Source: Dokdonia sinensis (GTDB lineage Bacteria; Bacteroidota; Bacteroidia; Flavobacteriales; Flavobacteriaceae). From it: a DNA stretch of 64,000 bases. Of the stretch, positions 33,347 to 41,966 are shown piece by piece. A model generated the notes under the pieces. It was not told the DNA's origin. It did not search any database and saw only the letters and a list, made by a program, of their open reading frames with translations. Each line of letters begins with the position of its first letter. Position 1 is the stretch's first letter. A program made the translations under genes and the position numbers. The DNA is taken from assembly GCF_003688895.1 (NCBI RefSeq), contig NZ_REFV01000017.1, forward strand, positions 17,520-81,519. Reading direction: 5' to 3'.

Positions 33347-35803
33347 TCATCCTCTAGAGATTTTAATATTTTCCTTCATTTCGTTACCCTCTGCATCCAC
33401 CACAGTGAGAAGATAGGTGCCTATGTTAGGTGCAACGGCCAGTTCGTGAAAGTCTTCTGTGCTTCCTATAAAAGTCCCGTCAAGATACCAGAATAATTTA
33501 GTCTCTGGATTGCGGTGGGCGATTTTGAAGATGACTTCGTTTACAGATGCATCAAAATTTTTAGGCAAAATAACTCCTTCATTATTTTTGGGATAGATAA
33601 AAGCCATAGGCATCTCTCCCGTCACACTACAATCGGGATGCCACGGCGGGAGTTCTTTGTAATCGGGATGTTTCTGGGCGTAGTAATATTCCATTGAAGG
33701 AGGCAGACTGAAACGAACTGTAGAAATCATTTTGTCCAAGTCATAGCAATCTGAATTTACACGGTAGTTGCCAGAAGTTGTGACATATACCTGTTCGTGG
33801 AACTGACAGCTATGCGTGTTTTCGCCAGAGATGGGTGCCCATTGCTCGAGGGTGTCGGGACATAAGAGACTCGCTTTTTGTCCGCTTTTTGTACAAGTTT
33901 TTAGGGTGATAAGGTCATCATACGGTCGTTCAAACCATTTTCCATCCGTGGGCAAAATGCGCAACACATCAAAAAACAAGGGCGCAGAAGCCTGTATCCC
34001 CGTTATCCCCGGTCTCCCTTCACCATCTGCATTACCCACCCAAACACCAATAGCATACTGTGGAGTAACACCCAGAGCCCACGCATCTTTAAATCCAAAA
34101 CTCGTCCCCGTTTTCCAAGCTACAGGTTGAGCATCTTCATAAAATTGCCAATTCTCCTCTCCACTAGGTCTATTAACTGTTCGCAGGGTTTCCAGCGTAC
34201 TATAAATCGCCCCTGCCGAAAACACTTCGGGTTCCTTGATTAATTCTGAATTCTGAATTCTGGATTCCGAATTAAAAACAGAATACCCCTCAAAAGCATC
34301 TGCTACGTACTCGCTTGACGATTGATTAAATCCATTTAAGGTATGCGCCAGTCCTGCGTAGGTTTTAGTAAGCTCCCAAAGACTACTTTCTGCACCACCT
34401 AGTACCATTGCGAGCCCGTAATGACCTGCAGGTTTATCTATACCTCCTAGTTGTATATCCTTTAAATTCCTATAATATTTATCCAGTCCGTACTGCCTGA
34501 GCATACGCACCGCAGGTACATTGAGAGATCTAGCAAGCGCTTTTCCTGCGGGAACGGCACCATTATATTCATTATCAAAATTCTGCGGTTGATAATCATT
34601 AATGCTCGTAGGAATATCTGCCACCAGCGTATTGGGTAACAAAAGTCCTTCGTCCAGCATTCCTGCATACAGAAAAGGCTTCAACGTGCTTCCTGTACTG
34701 CGCGATTTTGTGATGATATCCACATCTTTTTGATGGGCGACATCTGTGGGCGCGTTGCCTACATACCCCAAAACTTCTTTGATTTTCACATCCATCACAA
34801 CTATGGCGAGATTGTAAATCTCGTTTTGTTTGAGTTGTCCGTAATGCTCTTTTGCCAGCCGGTTCAAATCTCTTTGTACACGAGTTTTAATTGTTGTTTT
34901 GACTCGTTTTCCTTCAGAATTAGCACGGATGCGCTCTACAAGATGCGGAGCTATTTGCGGTAGTGGATACGGTTTGCCTGGTAATTCTTCGAGCAATGCA
35001 AGCTCATAAGTTATTTCGTCTATTTCACCTGTTTCCCAAAGTTTTTTAAGAAGATCATTACGCTTTCGCGAAAGCGTAACCTCATTTTTTCCCGGTCGCA
35101 CCATACTCGGATTGTTAGGTAATACCGCCAGCGATGCCATCTGTCCCCAACTGAGACGTTCTGCAGGGAGCCCAAAATAGCGCCAAGAAGCCGTTTCCAG
35201 CCCTACCACATTCCCGCCAAAGGGCGCGTAGGTTGCATACATATTTAGAATTTCGGCTTTGGAGTATCCTGCCTCGAGACGAGTAGCTTTGATGATCTCT
35301 ATGAGCTTTTCGGTGTAGGAGCGCTCTTTTCCCTTTCGCGAAAGCCTGATGACCTGTTGTGTAATCGTGCTCCCACCACGGCGTTTATCAGTGGTGATGT
35401 TACCATACATTGCCTTTCCCATCGCCACAGGATTAAAGCCAAAATGCTGGTAGAAATACTCGTCTTCAAAAAGTAAAATACACTTCTCAAACTTCTCAGG
35501 AACACTGTCCAATGCAGGAAATCGCCATTGCCCATCCCGGGCTATATGAGCGCCCAGCAGGTCACCTTCTGCACTCTCAACTACCGTTGCGTGCGGATCT
35601 TTAAAAACTTGAGAGGGCAAACAAAAAAACCAGTACAAAAGAAATCCGCACAAAACCGTCAGTTTGATTTTGTGAGATTTTAAGGTTTTTATGATGTGTT
35701 GTTTTTTCAAGTTTTTTTGTTTTTGAGCTTGGGGCTTTTCTACCCCTTCCGTCAATTTCTCTGCTATCGCGCCGAAATCGCCACCTTTGTGACTTCCTCT
35801 CAT
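33347..35803 (-). CDS. pbpC: Penicillin-binding protein 1C
   Basis: 818 residues. One membrane anchor (about 48-66), a GT51 transglycosylase domain with FEDEYFYQHFGFNP and RRGGSTITQQ (residues about 95-270), a transpeptidase with SRSTGSTLKPFLYA (SxxK), RSLN and KTGTSFGFKDAW, and a C-terminal BiPBP_C-like domain (about 690-818). It polymerises and crosslinks peptidoglycan. It is coupled to an alpha-2-macroglobulin gene, as in E. coli. Palindromes at 35062-35075 and 35332-35345 encode LSRKR and LSRKG. An insert at about residues 510-521 (NSESRIQNSEL) comes from a repeated AATTCTG tract at 34242-34272. Confidence 0.94.
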   Translation of the reverse strand: MRGSHKGGDFGAIAEKLTEGVEKPQAQKQKNLKKQHIIKTLKSHKIKLTVLCGFLLYWFFCLPSQVFKDPHATVVESAEGDLLGAHIARDGQWRFPALDSVPEKFEKCILLFEDEYFYQHFGFNPVAMGKAMYGNITTDKRRGGSTITQQVIRLSRKGKERSYTEKLIEIIKATRLEAGYSKAEILNMYATYAPFGGNVVGLETASWRYFGLPAERLSWGQMASLAVLPNNPSMVRPGKNEVTLSRKRNDLLKKLWETGEIDEITYELALLEELPGKPYPLPQIAPHLVERIRANSEGKRVKTTIKTRVQRDLNRLAKEHYGQLKQNEIYNLAIVVMDVKIKEVLGYVGNAPTDVAHQKDVDIITKSRSTGSTLKPFLYAGMLDEGLLLPNTLVADIPTSINDYQPQNFDNEYNGAVPAGKALARSLNVPAVRMLRQYGLDKYYRNLKDIQLGGIDKPAGHYGLAMVLGGAESSLWELTKTYAGLAHTLNGFNQSSSEYVADAFEGYSVFNSESRIQNSELIKEPEVFSAGAIYSTLETLRTVNRPSGEENWQFYEDAQPVAWKTGTSFGFKDAWALGVTPQYAIGVWVGNADGEGRPGITGIQASAPLFFDVLRILPTDGKWFERPYDDLITLKTCTKSGQKASLLCPDTLEQWAPISGENTHSCQFHEQVYVTTSGNYRVNSDCYDLDKMISTVRFSLPPSMEYYYAQKHPDYKELPPWHPDCSVTGEMPMAFIYPKNNEGVILPKNFDASVNEVIFKIAHRNPETKLFWYLDGTFIGSTEDFHELAVAPNIGTYLLTVVDAEGNEMKENIKISRG
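34242..34272 (-). repeat. AATTCTG repeat tract inserted in pbpC
   Basis: AATTCTGAATTCTGAATTC followed by TGGATTCCGAATT: short AATTCTG/GGATTCC direct repeats kept in frame, encoding NSESRIQNSEL in the transpeptidase domain. Confidence 0.6.
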
Positions 35804-35847
35804 TTATATAATCTGTCGTTCGTACCTCACTCTCAGATTACAACATT

Positions 35848-36013
35848 CGTCGGAGGCAAGTCTGGGGAAGGAGCCATTAATAATTCATTTAAGCTTTGTT
35901 ACATATTACGAGATTTTTAATCTCAGGAATAATGGCTCCCCACTCTGACCTGTCTCCGACGAGAGAGGCACGAACGAGAGGAAGACACGGGGTGGCAAAG
36001 CTTCGCTTTGGCG
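35848..36013. repeat. Intergenic imperfect inverted repeat between pbpC and alpha-2-macroglobulin gene
   Basis: Left arm 35848-35880 (CGTCGGAGGCAAGTCTGGGG...GAGCCATTAA) and right arm 35931-35962 (AATGGCTCCCCACTCTGACC...CTCCGACGAG) are imperfectly complementary. A hairpin with CAAAGC-TTC-GCTTTG at about 35996-36010 follows. The phrase CTCAGGAATAAT near the right arm recurs near 52184, linking it to the other intergenic repeat block. Confidence 0.55.
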
Positions 36014-36021
36014 GGGCGGGT

Positions 36022-39000
36022 TTACTTCTCAATCTCAACCCACTTCCCTTTATTCCTTGCATAATAATTATTGTCATACATCGCCTCGACCTGCGTTCCG
36101 GGTAAATAATATTTTCCCAGATAGCTGGCATTGAGTCGTACCGTAAAGACTTGTGTACTGGCTTTTTTCATATCAAAATAAAAGTTTACACGGTCGTCTC
36201 GTATGTCGGTATATCTTGCACTTCCTTCGGTGCCACCGTCTGCTTCGGTGAAGCGGGTGTTTACGATTTCCCAACCGCTGGGGAAGATTTGGGTGAGGGC
36301 GACGTTATCTACAAAGTCCTTGCTGTTGTTGCTTACCGTTATTCTGGCTTCAAACTCTTCTCCTTGACGCAATTTATTCACCGAAATTGCATTTCCAGCA
36401 CCATCCACAAATGCTGTGGTCACGGTCAGGTTTTTACGTTCGGCGAGTTCTTGACCTAGAGGGAGTTTCCCGCTTTGTACAAGGCGAACGAAGACAAGAT
36501 TTTCCTTTGCATTATTGAGCGTGATGGAATTACTGCCTTCTTGTGTTTCTAAATCTCTCAGCGCAATGGTCTGTGGTGTATTTATAGTAACTTCCTTACC
36601 GTTTTTTACATAGCTCAACTGCATTGCTTTGCCTCCGTTTTCAACCACCATCTTAGCCATTGCGAGCAATGCAAAACTGGTTTCTTGAGTGCTGTACCAT
36701 CCTGAAGATGATAAGTCTTTGGCTATGGAAATGGCCAAATCCTTCTGCTTCGGGTCATTGAGCACGACCATCGTTTCCAGTGCCATCGCTCGATTTCTAA
36801 ACACTGAACCATAGGTGTGGTAGTCATAATTATTCGGTCTAAAGTCTATGTTTGCCGTGCTTGAAAGTTCGCGCGCTACTTTCTCTTGACCGGCTAGTGC
36901 ATAAGCTCCCGCAAGACGCCATTTGCTTTCATTACTCAGATCACTGTTTTCGCGTAAGCGGTTCATAGAAGCAAGGTCAGGTTGCCCAGCGAGCGCGAGT
37001 GTATAAAGTCTATATGCCTGGATGAGCGTTGAGTTATAACGATACTGTCCCGCCCGCCATTCTCGTGCCTGCTTTTTCTGGAAACGTAGCCAATTACTCA
37101 TAAATGTAAGCGGTAGCGCATAGCCCTTTTTCTGGGCTTCTATCATAAAATGTCCGGCATATGTCGTCCCCCAAACATCTGCTCGCGACTCGCCCTGCCA
37201 GTAGCCCAGCCCGCCGTCTGCATTCTGGAACCTGCCCAGACGGGTGATACCATTTTTGATGTTTTCTTGTGCCTCGCGCTTTTGCTCATAGGTCAAATCA
37301 AAAATATCATCCATAAACAATTGCGGGAACACGCCAGAGGTCGTTTGCTCCACACACCCGTGAGGATAGCGGATGAGATATTGCAAACGCTTTGAAAAAT
37401 CCATAGGCGGTAGGGTGCTGAATTCCAGCGCACTTCCATTAGTTCCTGTTACGCCAAAGGTGCTGTAATCCACCTTCAGACTACCATTTGCCTTGAGCTC
37501 GTAATCGGTTACTTTTTGGGTGATAGGGTTCGGGTTTTCTACGTCTATTTCGACCTCGTAGGTGGCACGTTCTCCGTGACCTTCGGCGATGATTTGCAGG
37601 GTTTGGATGCCCGTGGCACCTTGCATATCAAACTCAAAAGGAACAATTTTTTCTCCCACTTTCGTGAAATTGACCGTCTTCACGTTGCCGTCACTGGCTT
37701 TAAAAGCTTCGGAGGTTTTTACGGTGATTTTGGCTTGTTTGATGTTGTCTTCCATCGCAAAAATGGTGACAGGCAAGGTCACGTGTTCCCCTGGAGACAA
37801 TTTTCGCGGAAGCGAACCTAATACCATTAACGGTTTGCGCACAGGAGTTGCTTTTTCGGCCGTTCCGTAGGCGCTTTTTGTATGGTCTCCCGCAACGACC
37901 ATTGTCTTTACGGAGCCTACATAGTTGGGCATCTGGAGGGTGTGTGTTTGGGTTTCATTTTCGCTTAAAGCGAAAGGACCTAAAAACGTAACCACAGGCT
38001 TGAAACGCTCTGCTTTCCGATTTTTAGCGCCCGCGCCCGCGTCGCCTCCACCTATGGCATAAATGTTCTCGACACTACCAGAGTAGGCACCGATGACATA
38101 ATCGTAGAGGTCAAAAGACTTGACGCCTAGGGCTTCCCGACTGTAAAAATGCTTGTGAATGGATGGCGTTTTAAAACGCGTGAGGTCCAGCAATCCTTCA
38201 TCAACCACGGCGATGGTGTAGGTCATTGACTTGGCATTTTTTTCGCTCACCTTTACGGTGTATGATTCTTCAGGTTTCAGTACGTCAGGCATCACAATCT
38301 GCGGATTGAGCACCGTATTTGTGTCCTCTACCAGAATCGGTATGACGCCATACAATCTTATGGGTAAGTCATTTTTAGACTGCTCGTGTGGTTGTAGGAG
38401 GGAAATATTTACATATACATTAGGTGCCATTTTGCTGTCAATAGGAATGGTGACCGCGGTCTCTCCCTGTTGAGCATCTACCCAATAACTATTCAATACT
38501 TTTGTGCCGGTCTCGATACTCACCAGCGCCCGCCCCGCGGAACTTGACGGAAATTTGACCACCGCCTTATCGCCCACATTGTACTTCTCTTTATCTGCTG
38601 AGAAAACGAGCATTTTTGCACTTTCAGGGTCGCTCTGGAGTCCGCTCCAGTTGCGGTAGAAGTAAGCGATACGTCCGGTGGCGTGTCCACTTTCTGGGTC
38701 AATCACTCGAATGAGATATCGTCCACTTTCATTCTCTGGGATATTTACATTAAAGTTGGCTTTTCCATTAGTACCAGTGGTTACTGTAAAGTCGCTTACG
38801 GGCGTGTGCACGGTTCCCGTCTCGTAGCTGGAATAATTATCGCGGGAGCGGTTCCACCACCAGCGCCAGGACATTTTATATATTTTTACTTGAAGTTTTC
38901 TGTTGCCTTTTGCGTTTCCTCTGGCATCTGTGGTTACAAGGTCAAACTCGGTATTCTCATCAGTATAGTAACTTCCATAAGCACGACTTTTTGGGGAGCG

Positions 39001-41730
39001 CAGTCCTACAAAATGGTCAAAGGGCGCAACATCCTTACTCACCACATCTAGCGAAAAGTCTCCACCACCCTCATAAGCTTTAGTCACAAAGGTAGCCCTG
39101 AGCATTCCCGGAGCGCGCTTGCTCAAATCTAGTTTTTTGTTAATGATGGTAACGCCTTCATTATTCAGTTTTCCGTCAAGGATGTTGATTTCTACTTCAT
39201 TAAAACTTCGGATAGGGTCATAAAAGTGATACCCCGAGAAGTTTGCAAACCCGCTTGACGAACTGCGTATGGTGGCATCTGTCTTAATCTTGAGATTGCG
39301 CGCAGGTGCGCCGTGAAGCCAGTTTACCGTTGCAGTACCTGTAAGATTACTGCTCGCATCGAGAATTTCATCTTCAAAGTCTAGGTTGACTTTGAGTCTA
39401 TTGGGTTTTATGGTTTCTACTTTTAGGGATTTGTAGAAGGTGGCTCCTCCTACGGAAACTGTGGCGTTGTAGTTTCCAGTGGGGGAGGTTTGGGTTGTGG
39501 GGATTGGGAAGTGGTAGAAGTTGTTAATCCCTCCCCCAGCCCCTCCCGAGGGGAGGGGAGAACCACTCTTGCGTGTAATGGCATTTTTGGTTTGGGAGTT
39601 GCTTTGTCCAAGAGGTTGCTTCGCGTTGCTCGCAACTTGGCTTGTTTGCACTTTTCTGTACATCAATTTTCCTCGCGCGTCTGTGACTTCTAGTTTTACG
39701 GGGTGGTCTTTGGGGAGGGGGTTTTCTTTATCGTTTAGGACGAAGGTGTAGTAAATCGTGTCGCCAGGCCGGTGTACCCCACGTTCTGTGTAGGAGAAAC
39801 CTTTTAGGCCTTTCTCTAGTTGATTACCTGAAATGTCGAATTTACTCATCGAGAGGCTATTTCCGTCCTCAAGTTTTAGATAAGCGTAGTTCTTATTTTT
39901 AACGGCTACGGCAAAAACAGGGAAGCCTTTTGGAGCAACTTTCGCAATTCCTGTCGCATCTGTAGTGATGGTTTCTATGGGTTGCTTTTGGTAATTGTAG
40001 AGTGTGATTTTTGTGTTTGCTTCGGGAGTAGTCGTTACGATATCTGCCACGGCAAAAACATAGCTGTTATCTTTTCCCTTCTTCACAATTACCCCTAGGT
40101 CTGAGCCCAGTAGGTTACTATTTATGAATTTATTTTCTTGATAATAGGCTGGATGGCAGGGGTTTTCTTCTTGCTTCCAATTGTATACTTGACGACGCCA
40201 ATTATATATACGGTTATCCCAATATTGTTCCTCGCGTTGGTCCTCATCTGCGCTTTCGGCTTCTGTGTAGGAAGTGTTGTAATAATCCTCCTCATAATAG
40301 TCGTCGTAGTAATCTTCATCTACGTTTCCAGAAGTGTCCTCCGTACATTCATAAATGGCATATGCTGGCTTAAAACTTATCTCGATACGGTACAAAGCAC
40401 CTGGGTCTGCCTTAAAAATACTGGAAAGGTCTATGCCGTGGGCTTTCCATCGACCGGTGTCAAGGTCGTTTTTACCCGCAATACTTATCGTCTTTTTAGC
40501 AATGCGACGGCCCACGCGCTTAAGATTGTAGGTGGACTGGTCGTTGAGTTGGCCGTTCTGAAGATATTCCAGCACATTGTTTTCATAAATCTTTATGATG
40601 CGCACATCTACGTGACTCAGGTTAATCGCCTCAAAATAGTAAGGCGTACTTGCGCTGTTAGGTAAAATCACTCCGTTTGTAATTGCCTTTACTGCTGGTT
40701 TTAATTGCTCAAAGGAAATCGTCTCTGCAAACTGATTTTTGAGTTTATAACTGTCGTTACTCTGAATACCTTGAAAAACTTCGACGAGGGAGTTGCCTAC
40801 GATTCTATTTTCTGGATAGACATTTAGGACGTTTCCATTTACTTCAAAACGAAGGTTCCCCCCACGTTGTACGGTCACGAGTCCGGCAAAATTTTGCTTT
40901 TCCTTGAGCGGATCAGAAAAATTGATGGCGAGAGAGGCATTTGCTCCGCGGGTTTGGTCTATGCCCACAATAGAAAAGTTATTGCGACCAGGGATTTTTA
41001 AAGTGTTCTCTCCCTGAGTATCATCCGCACCTATAGCATCACCATTCCATTCAATCTTAATAGCTGTATCATCTTCGGCGCGCGGGATACTGTCTATTCG
41101 GAAGGGATGGAATCTTGAACGTGAAGTTGAATTTGAACTTGAAATCGAATTTGAAACTGAAGCTGTTTGGGCATTGGGCCATTTTATGGTAAGTGGTTTT
41201 CCATTTAGCGTTGCGTTTATGAGTTTTTTCGCTTTCGCGAAAGCGATATCATCACTCGCCTCAATCTGTCCTTCTACATAATTGTATTCCTTGCTGTAGG
41301 ACTGCAATGCTTGAAGGTTCACCTTAAAATCGGGCGTTATGGTCTTAAAGGTAAACTGAAATTTTTCCATCCCTTTTTCCACATCATCGTATAGCTTATC
41401 AAGAAACACAGTGACCTCGTATTCCGTGTCTGCCTCCATAGGCTCAGAAGGCAAAAACTCCAGCAATCGCTGATTTCTCACCGTGAGTTTCCCGTCCAGA
41501 CTGGGTTTTATCTTTATGATGTCGCTGGGAATTTCTTGGTCCAGTTCAAACTGTGTGAGAGCTTTTGCCAACTCAATTTTAATAGGGCTGGAAACCGATT
41601 TTCTCCCCGAAGTGGTGTAAGAAATGTAGTCTTTGAATTTAAATAGATTGTCCGTGGGTTGCGGATCTTTTTTACAAGAAACTAGAATTAGGAATGCAAT
41701 GAGAACGGCGAGCAGATGGTTTGTACGCAT
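36022..41730 (-). CDS. Alpha-2-macroglobulin family lipoprotein
   Basis: 1902 residues with a lipoprotein signal (LILVSC). Bacterial alpha-2-macroglobulins trap proteases near the peptidoglycan synthase PBP1C, and the order here matches that pairing. A thioester motif GCVEQT lies near residue 1450, within YPHGCVEQTTSGVFPQ. A Tyr/Asp/Glu-rich acidic insert lies near 463-527. In-frame repeat-derived inserts are seen at about 162-166 (palindrome, AFAKA), 189-202 (SSSNSTSRS) and 697-743 (NAKQPLGQ and SGSPLPSGGAGGG). A second palindrome type encodes FALSEN near 37959. These inserts fall in loops and suggest that the protein tolerates DNA repeats. Function is from family knowledge. Confidence 0.92.
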   Translation of the reverse strand: MRTNHLLAVLIAFLILVSCKKDPQPTDNLFKFKDYISYTTSGRKSVSSPIKIELAKALTQFELDQEIPSDIIKIKPSLDGKLTVRNQRLLEFLPSEPMEADTEYEVTVFLDKLYDDVEKGMEKFQFTFKTITPDFKVNLQALQSYSKEYNYVEGQIEASDDIAFAKAKKLINATLNGKPLTIKWPNAQTASVSNSISSSNSTSRSRFHPFRIDSIPRAEDDTAIKIEWNGDAIGADDTQGENTLKIPGRNNFSIVGIDQTRGANASLAINFSDPLKEKQNFAGLVTVQRGGNLRFEVNGNVLNVYPENRIVGNSLVEVFQGIQSNDSYKLKNQFAETISFEQLKPAVKAITNGVILPNSASTPYYFEAINLSHVDVRIIKIYENNVLEYLQNGQLNDQSTYNLKRVGRRIAKKTISIAGKNDLDTGRWKAHGIDLSSIFKADPGALYRIEISFKPAYAIYECTEDTSGNVDEDYYDDYYEEDYYNTSYTEAESADEDQREEQYWDNRIYNWRRQVYNWKQEENPCHPAYYQENKFINSNLLGSDLGVIVKKGKDNSYVFAVADIVTTTPEANTKITLYNYQKQPIETITTDATGIAKVAPKGFPVFAVAVKNKNYAYLKLEDGNSLSMSKFDISGNQLEKGLKGFSYTERGVHRPGDTIYYTFVLNDKENPLPKDHPVKLEVTDARGKLMYRKVQTSQVASNAKQPLGQSNSQTKNAITRKSGSPLPSGGAGGGINNFYHFPIPTTQTSPTGNYNATVSVGGATFYKSLKVETIKPNRLKVNLDFEDEILDASSNLTGTATVNWLHGAPARNLKIKTDATIRSSSSGFANFSGYHFYDPIRSFNEVEINILDGKLNNEGVTIINKKLDLSKRAPGMLRATFVTKAYEGGGDFSLDVVSKDVAPFDHFVGLRSPKSRAYGSYYTDENTEFDLVTTDARGNAKGNRKLQVKIYKMSWRWWWNRSRDNYSSYETGTVHTPVSDFTVTTGTNGKANFNVNIPENESGRYLIRVIDPESGHATGRIAYFYRNWSGLQSDPESAKMLVFSADKEKYNVGDKAVVKFPSSSAGRALVSIETGTKVLNSYWVDAQQGETAVTIPIDSKMAPNVYVNISLLQPHEQSKNDLPIRLYGVIPILVEDTNTVLNPQIVMPDVLKPEESYTVKVSEKNAKSMTYTIAVVDEGLLDLTRFKTPSIHKHFYSREALGVKSFDLYDYVIGAYSGSVENIYAIGGGDAGAGAKNRKAERFKPVVTFLGPFALSENETQTHTLQMPNYVGSVKTMVVAGDHTKSAYGTAEKATPVRKPLMVLGSLPRKLSPGEHVTLPVTIFAMEDNIKQAKITVKTSEAFKASDGNVKTVNFTKVGEKIVPFEFDMQGATGIQTLQIIAEGHGERATYEVEIDVENPNPITQKVTDYELKANGSLKVDYSTFGVTGTNGSALEFSTLPPMDFSKRLQYLIRYPHGCVEQTTSGVFPQLFMDDIFDLTYEQKREAQENIKNGITRLGRFQNADGGLGYWQGESRADVWGTTYAGHFMIEAQKKGYALPLTFMSNWLRFQKKQAREWRAGQYRYNSTLIQAYRLYTLALAGQPDLASMNRLRENSDLSNESKWRLAGAYALAGQEKVARELSSTANIDFRPNNYDYHTYGSVFRNRAMALETMVVLNDPKQKDLAISIAKDLSSSGWYSTQETSFALLAMAKMVVENGGKAMQLSYVKNGKEVTINTPQTIALRDLETQEGSNSITLNNAKENLVFVRLVQSGKLPLGQELAERKNLTVTTAFVDGAGNAISVNKLRQGEEFEARITVSNNSKDFVDNVALTQIFPSGWEIVNTRFTEADGGTEGSARYTDIRDDRVNFYFDMKKASTQVFTVRLNASYLGKYYLPGTQVEAMYDNNYYARNKGKWVEIEK
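39540..39558 (-). repeat. GC-rich hairpin inside the alpha-2-macroglobulin coding sequence
   Basis: CCCCTCCC-GAG-GGGAGGGG, a perfect 8-bp stem, encodes PLPSGGAGGG in the protein. Similar in form to the bioF-bioD hairpin at 7776-7794. Confidence 0.6.
39613..39639 (-). repeat. Coding insert related to the bioF tandem unit
   Basis: On the minus strand CAAGTTGCGAGCAACGCGAAGC is shown here in part: CAAGTTGCGAGC then GCGAAGCAACC. It matches the bioF insert at 7440-7466 (CAAGTTGAGAGC then GCGAAGCAACC) with few differences. Confidence 0.6.
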
Positions 41731-41966
41731 AATGATGATGGTTTTGTTCCAAAATTATCCATAGAGCCCACGATAAAACAGGCTGAAAACAGTGAATTTT
41801 GGGTGTCAGGAATTTAGCTAAAATATAGCTCATTCTCAACGAATTAATAAAAAATGGGTCGAAATAGAATTTCGGGAGGTGTGATTGTGTTAATGTAACG
41901 GGAGTGTTAAAATGTATCGTATGGTGATTTTAACATTTAGGAGATTTTTAACGTATTTTAGTCCTT

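Noticed and set aside
40138..40665. Plus-strand 175-codon hydrophobic open frame within the alpha-2-macroglobulin gene
   Set aside because: Antisense to the Tyr/Asp/Glu-rich acidic segment; its hydrophobicity arises from the reverse complement of those codons.
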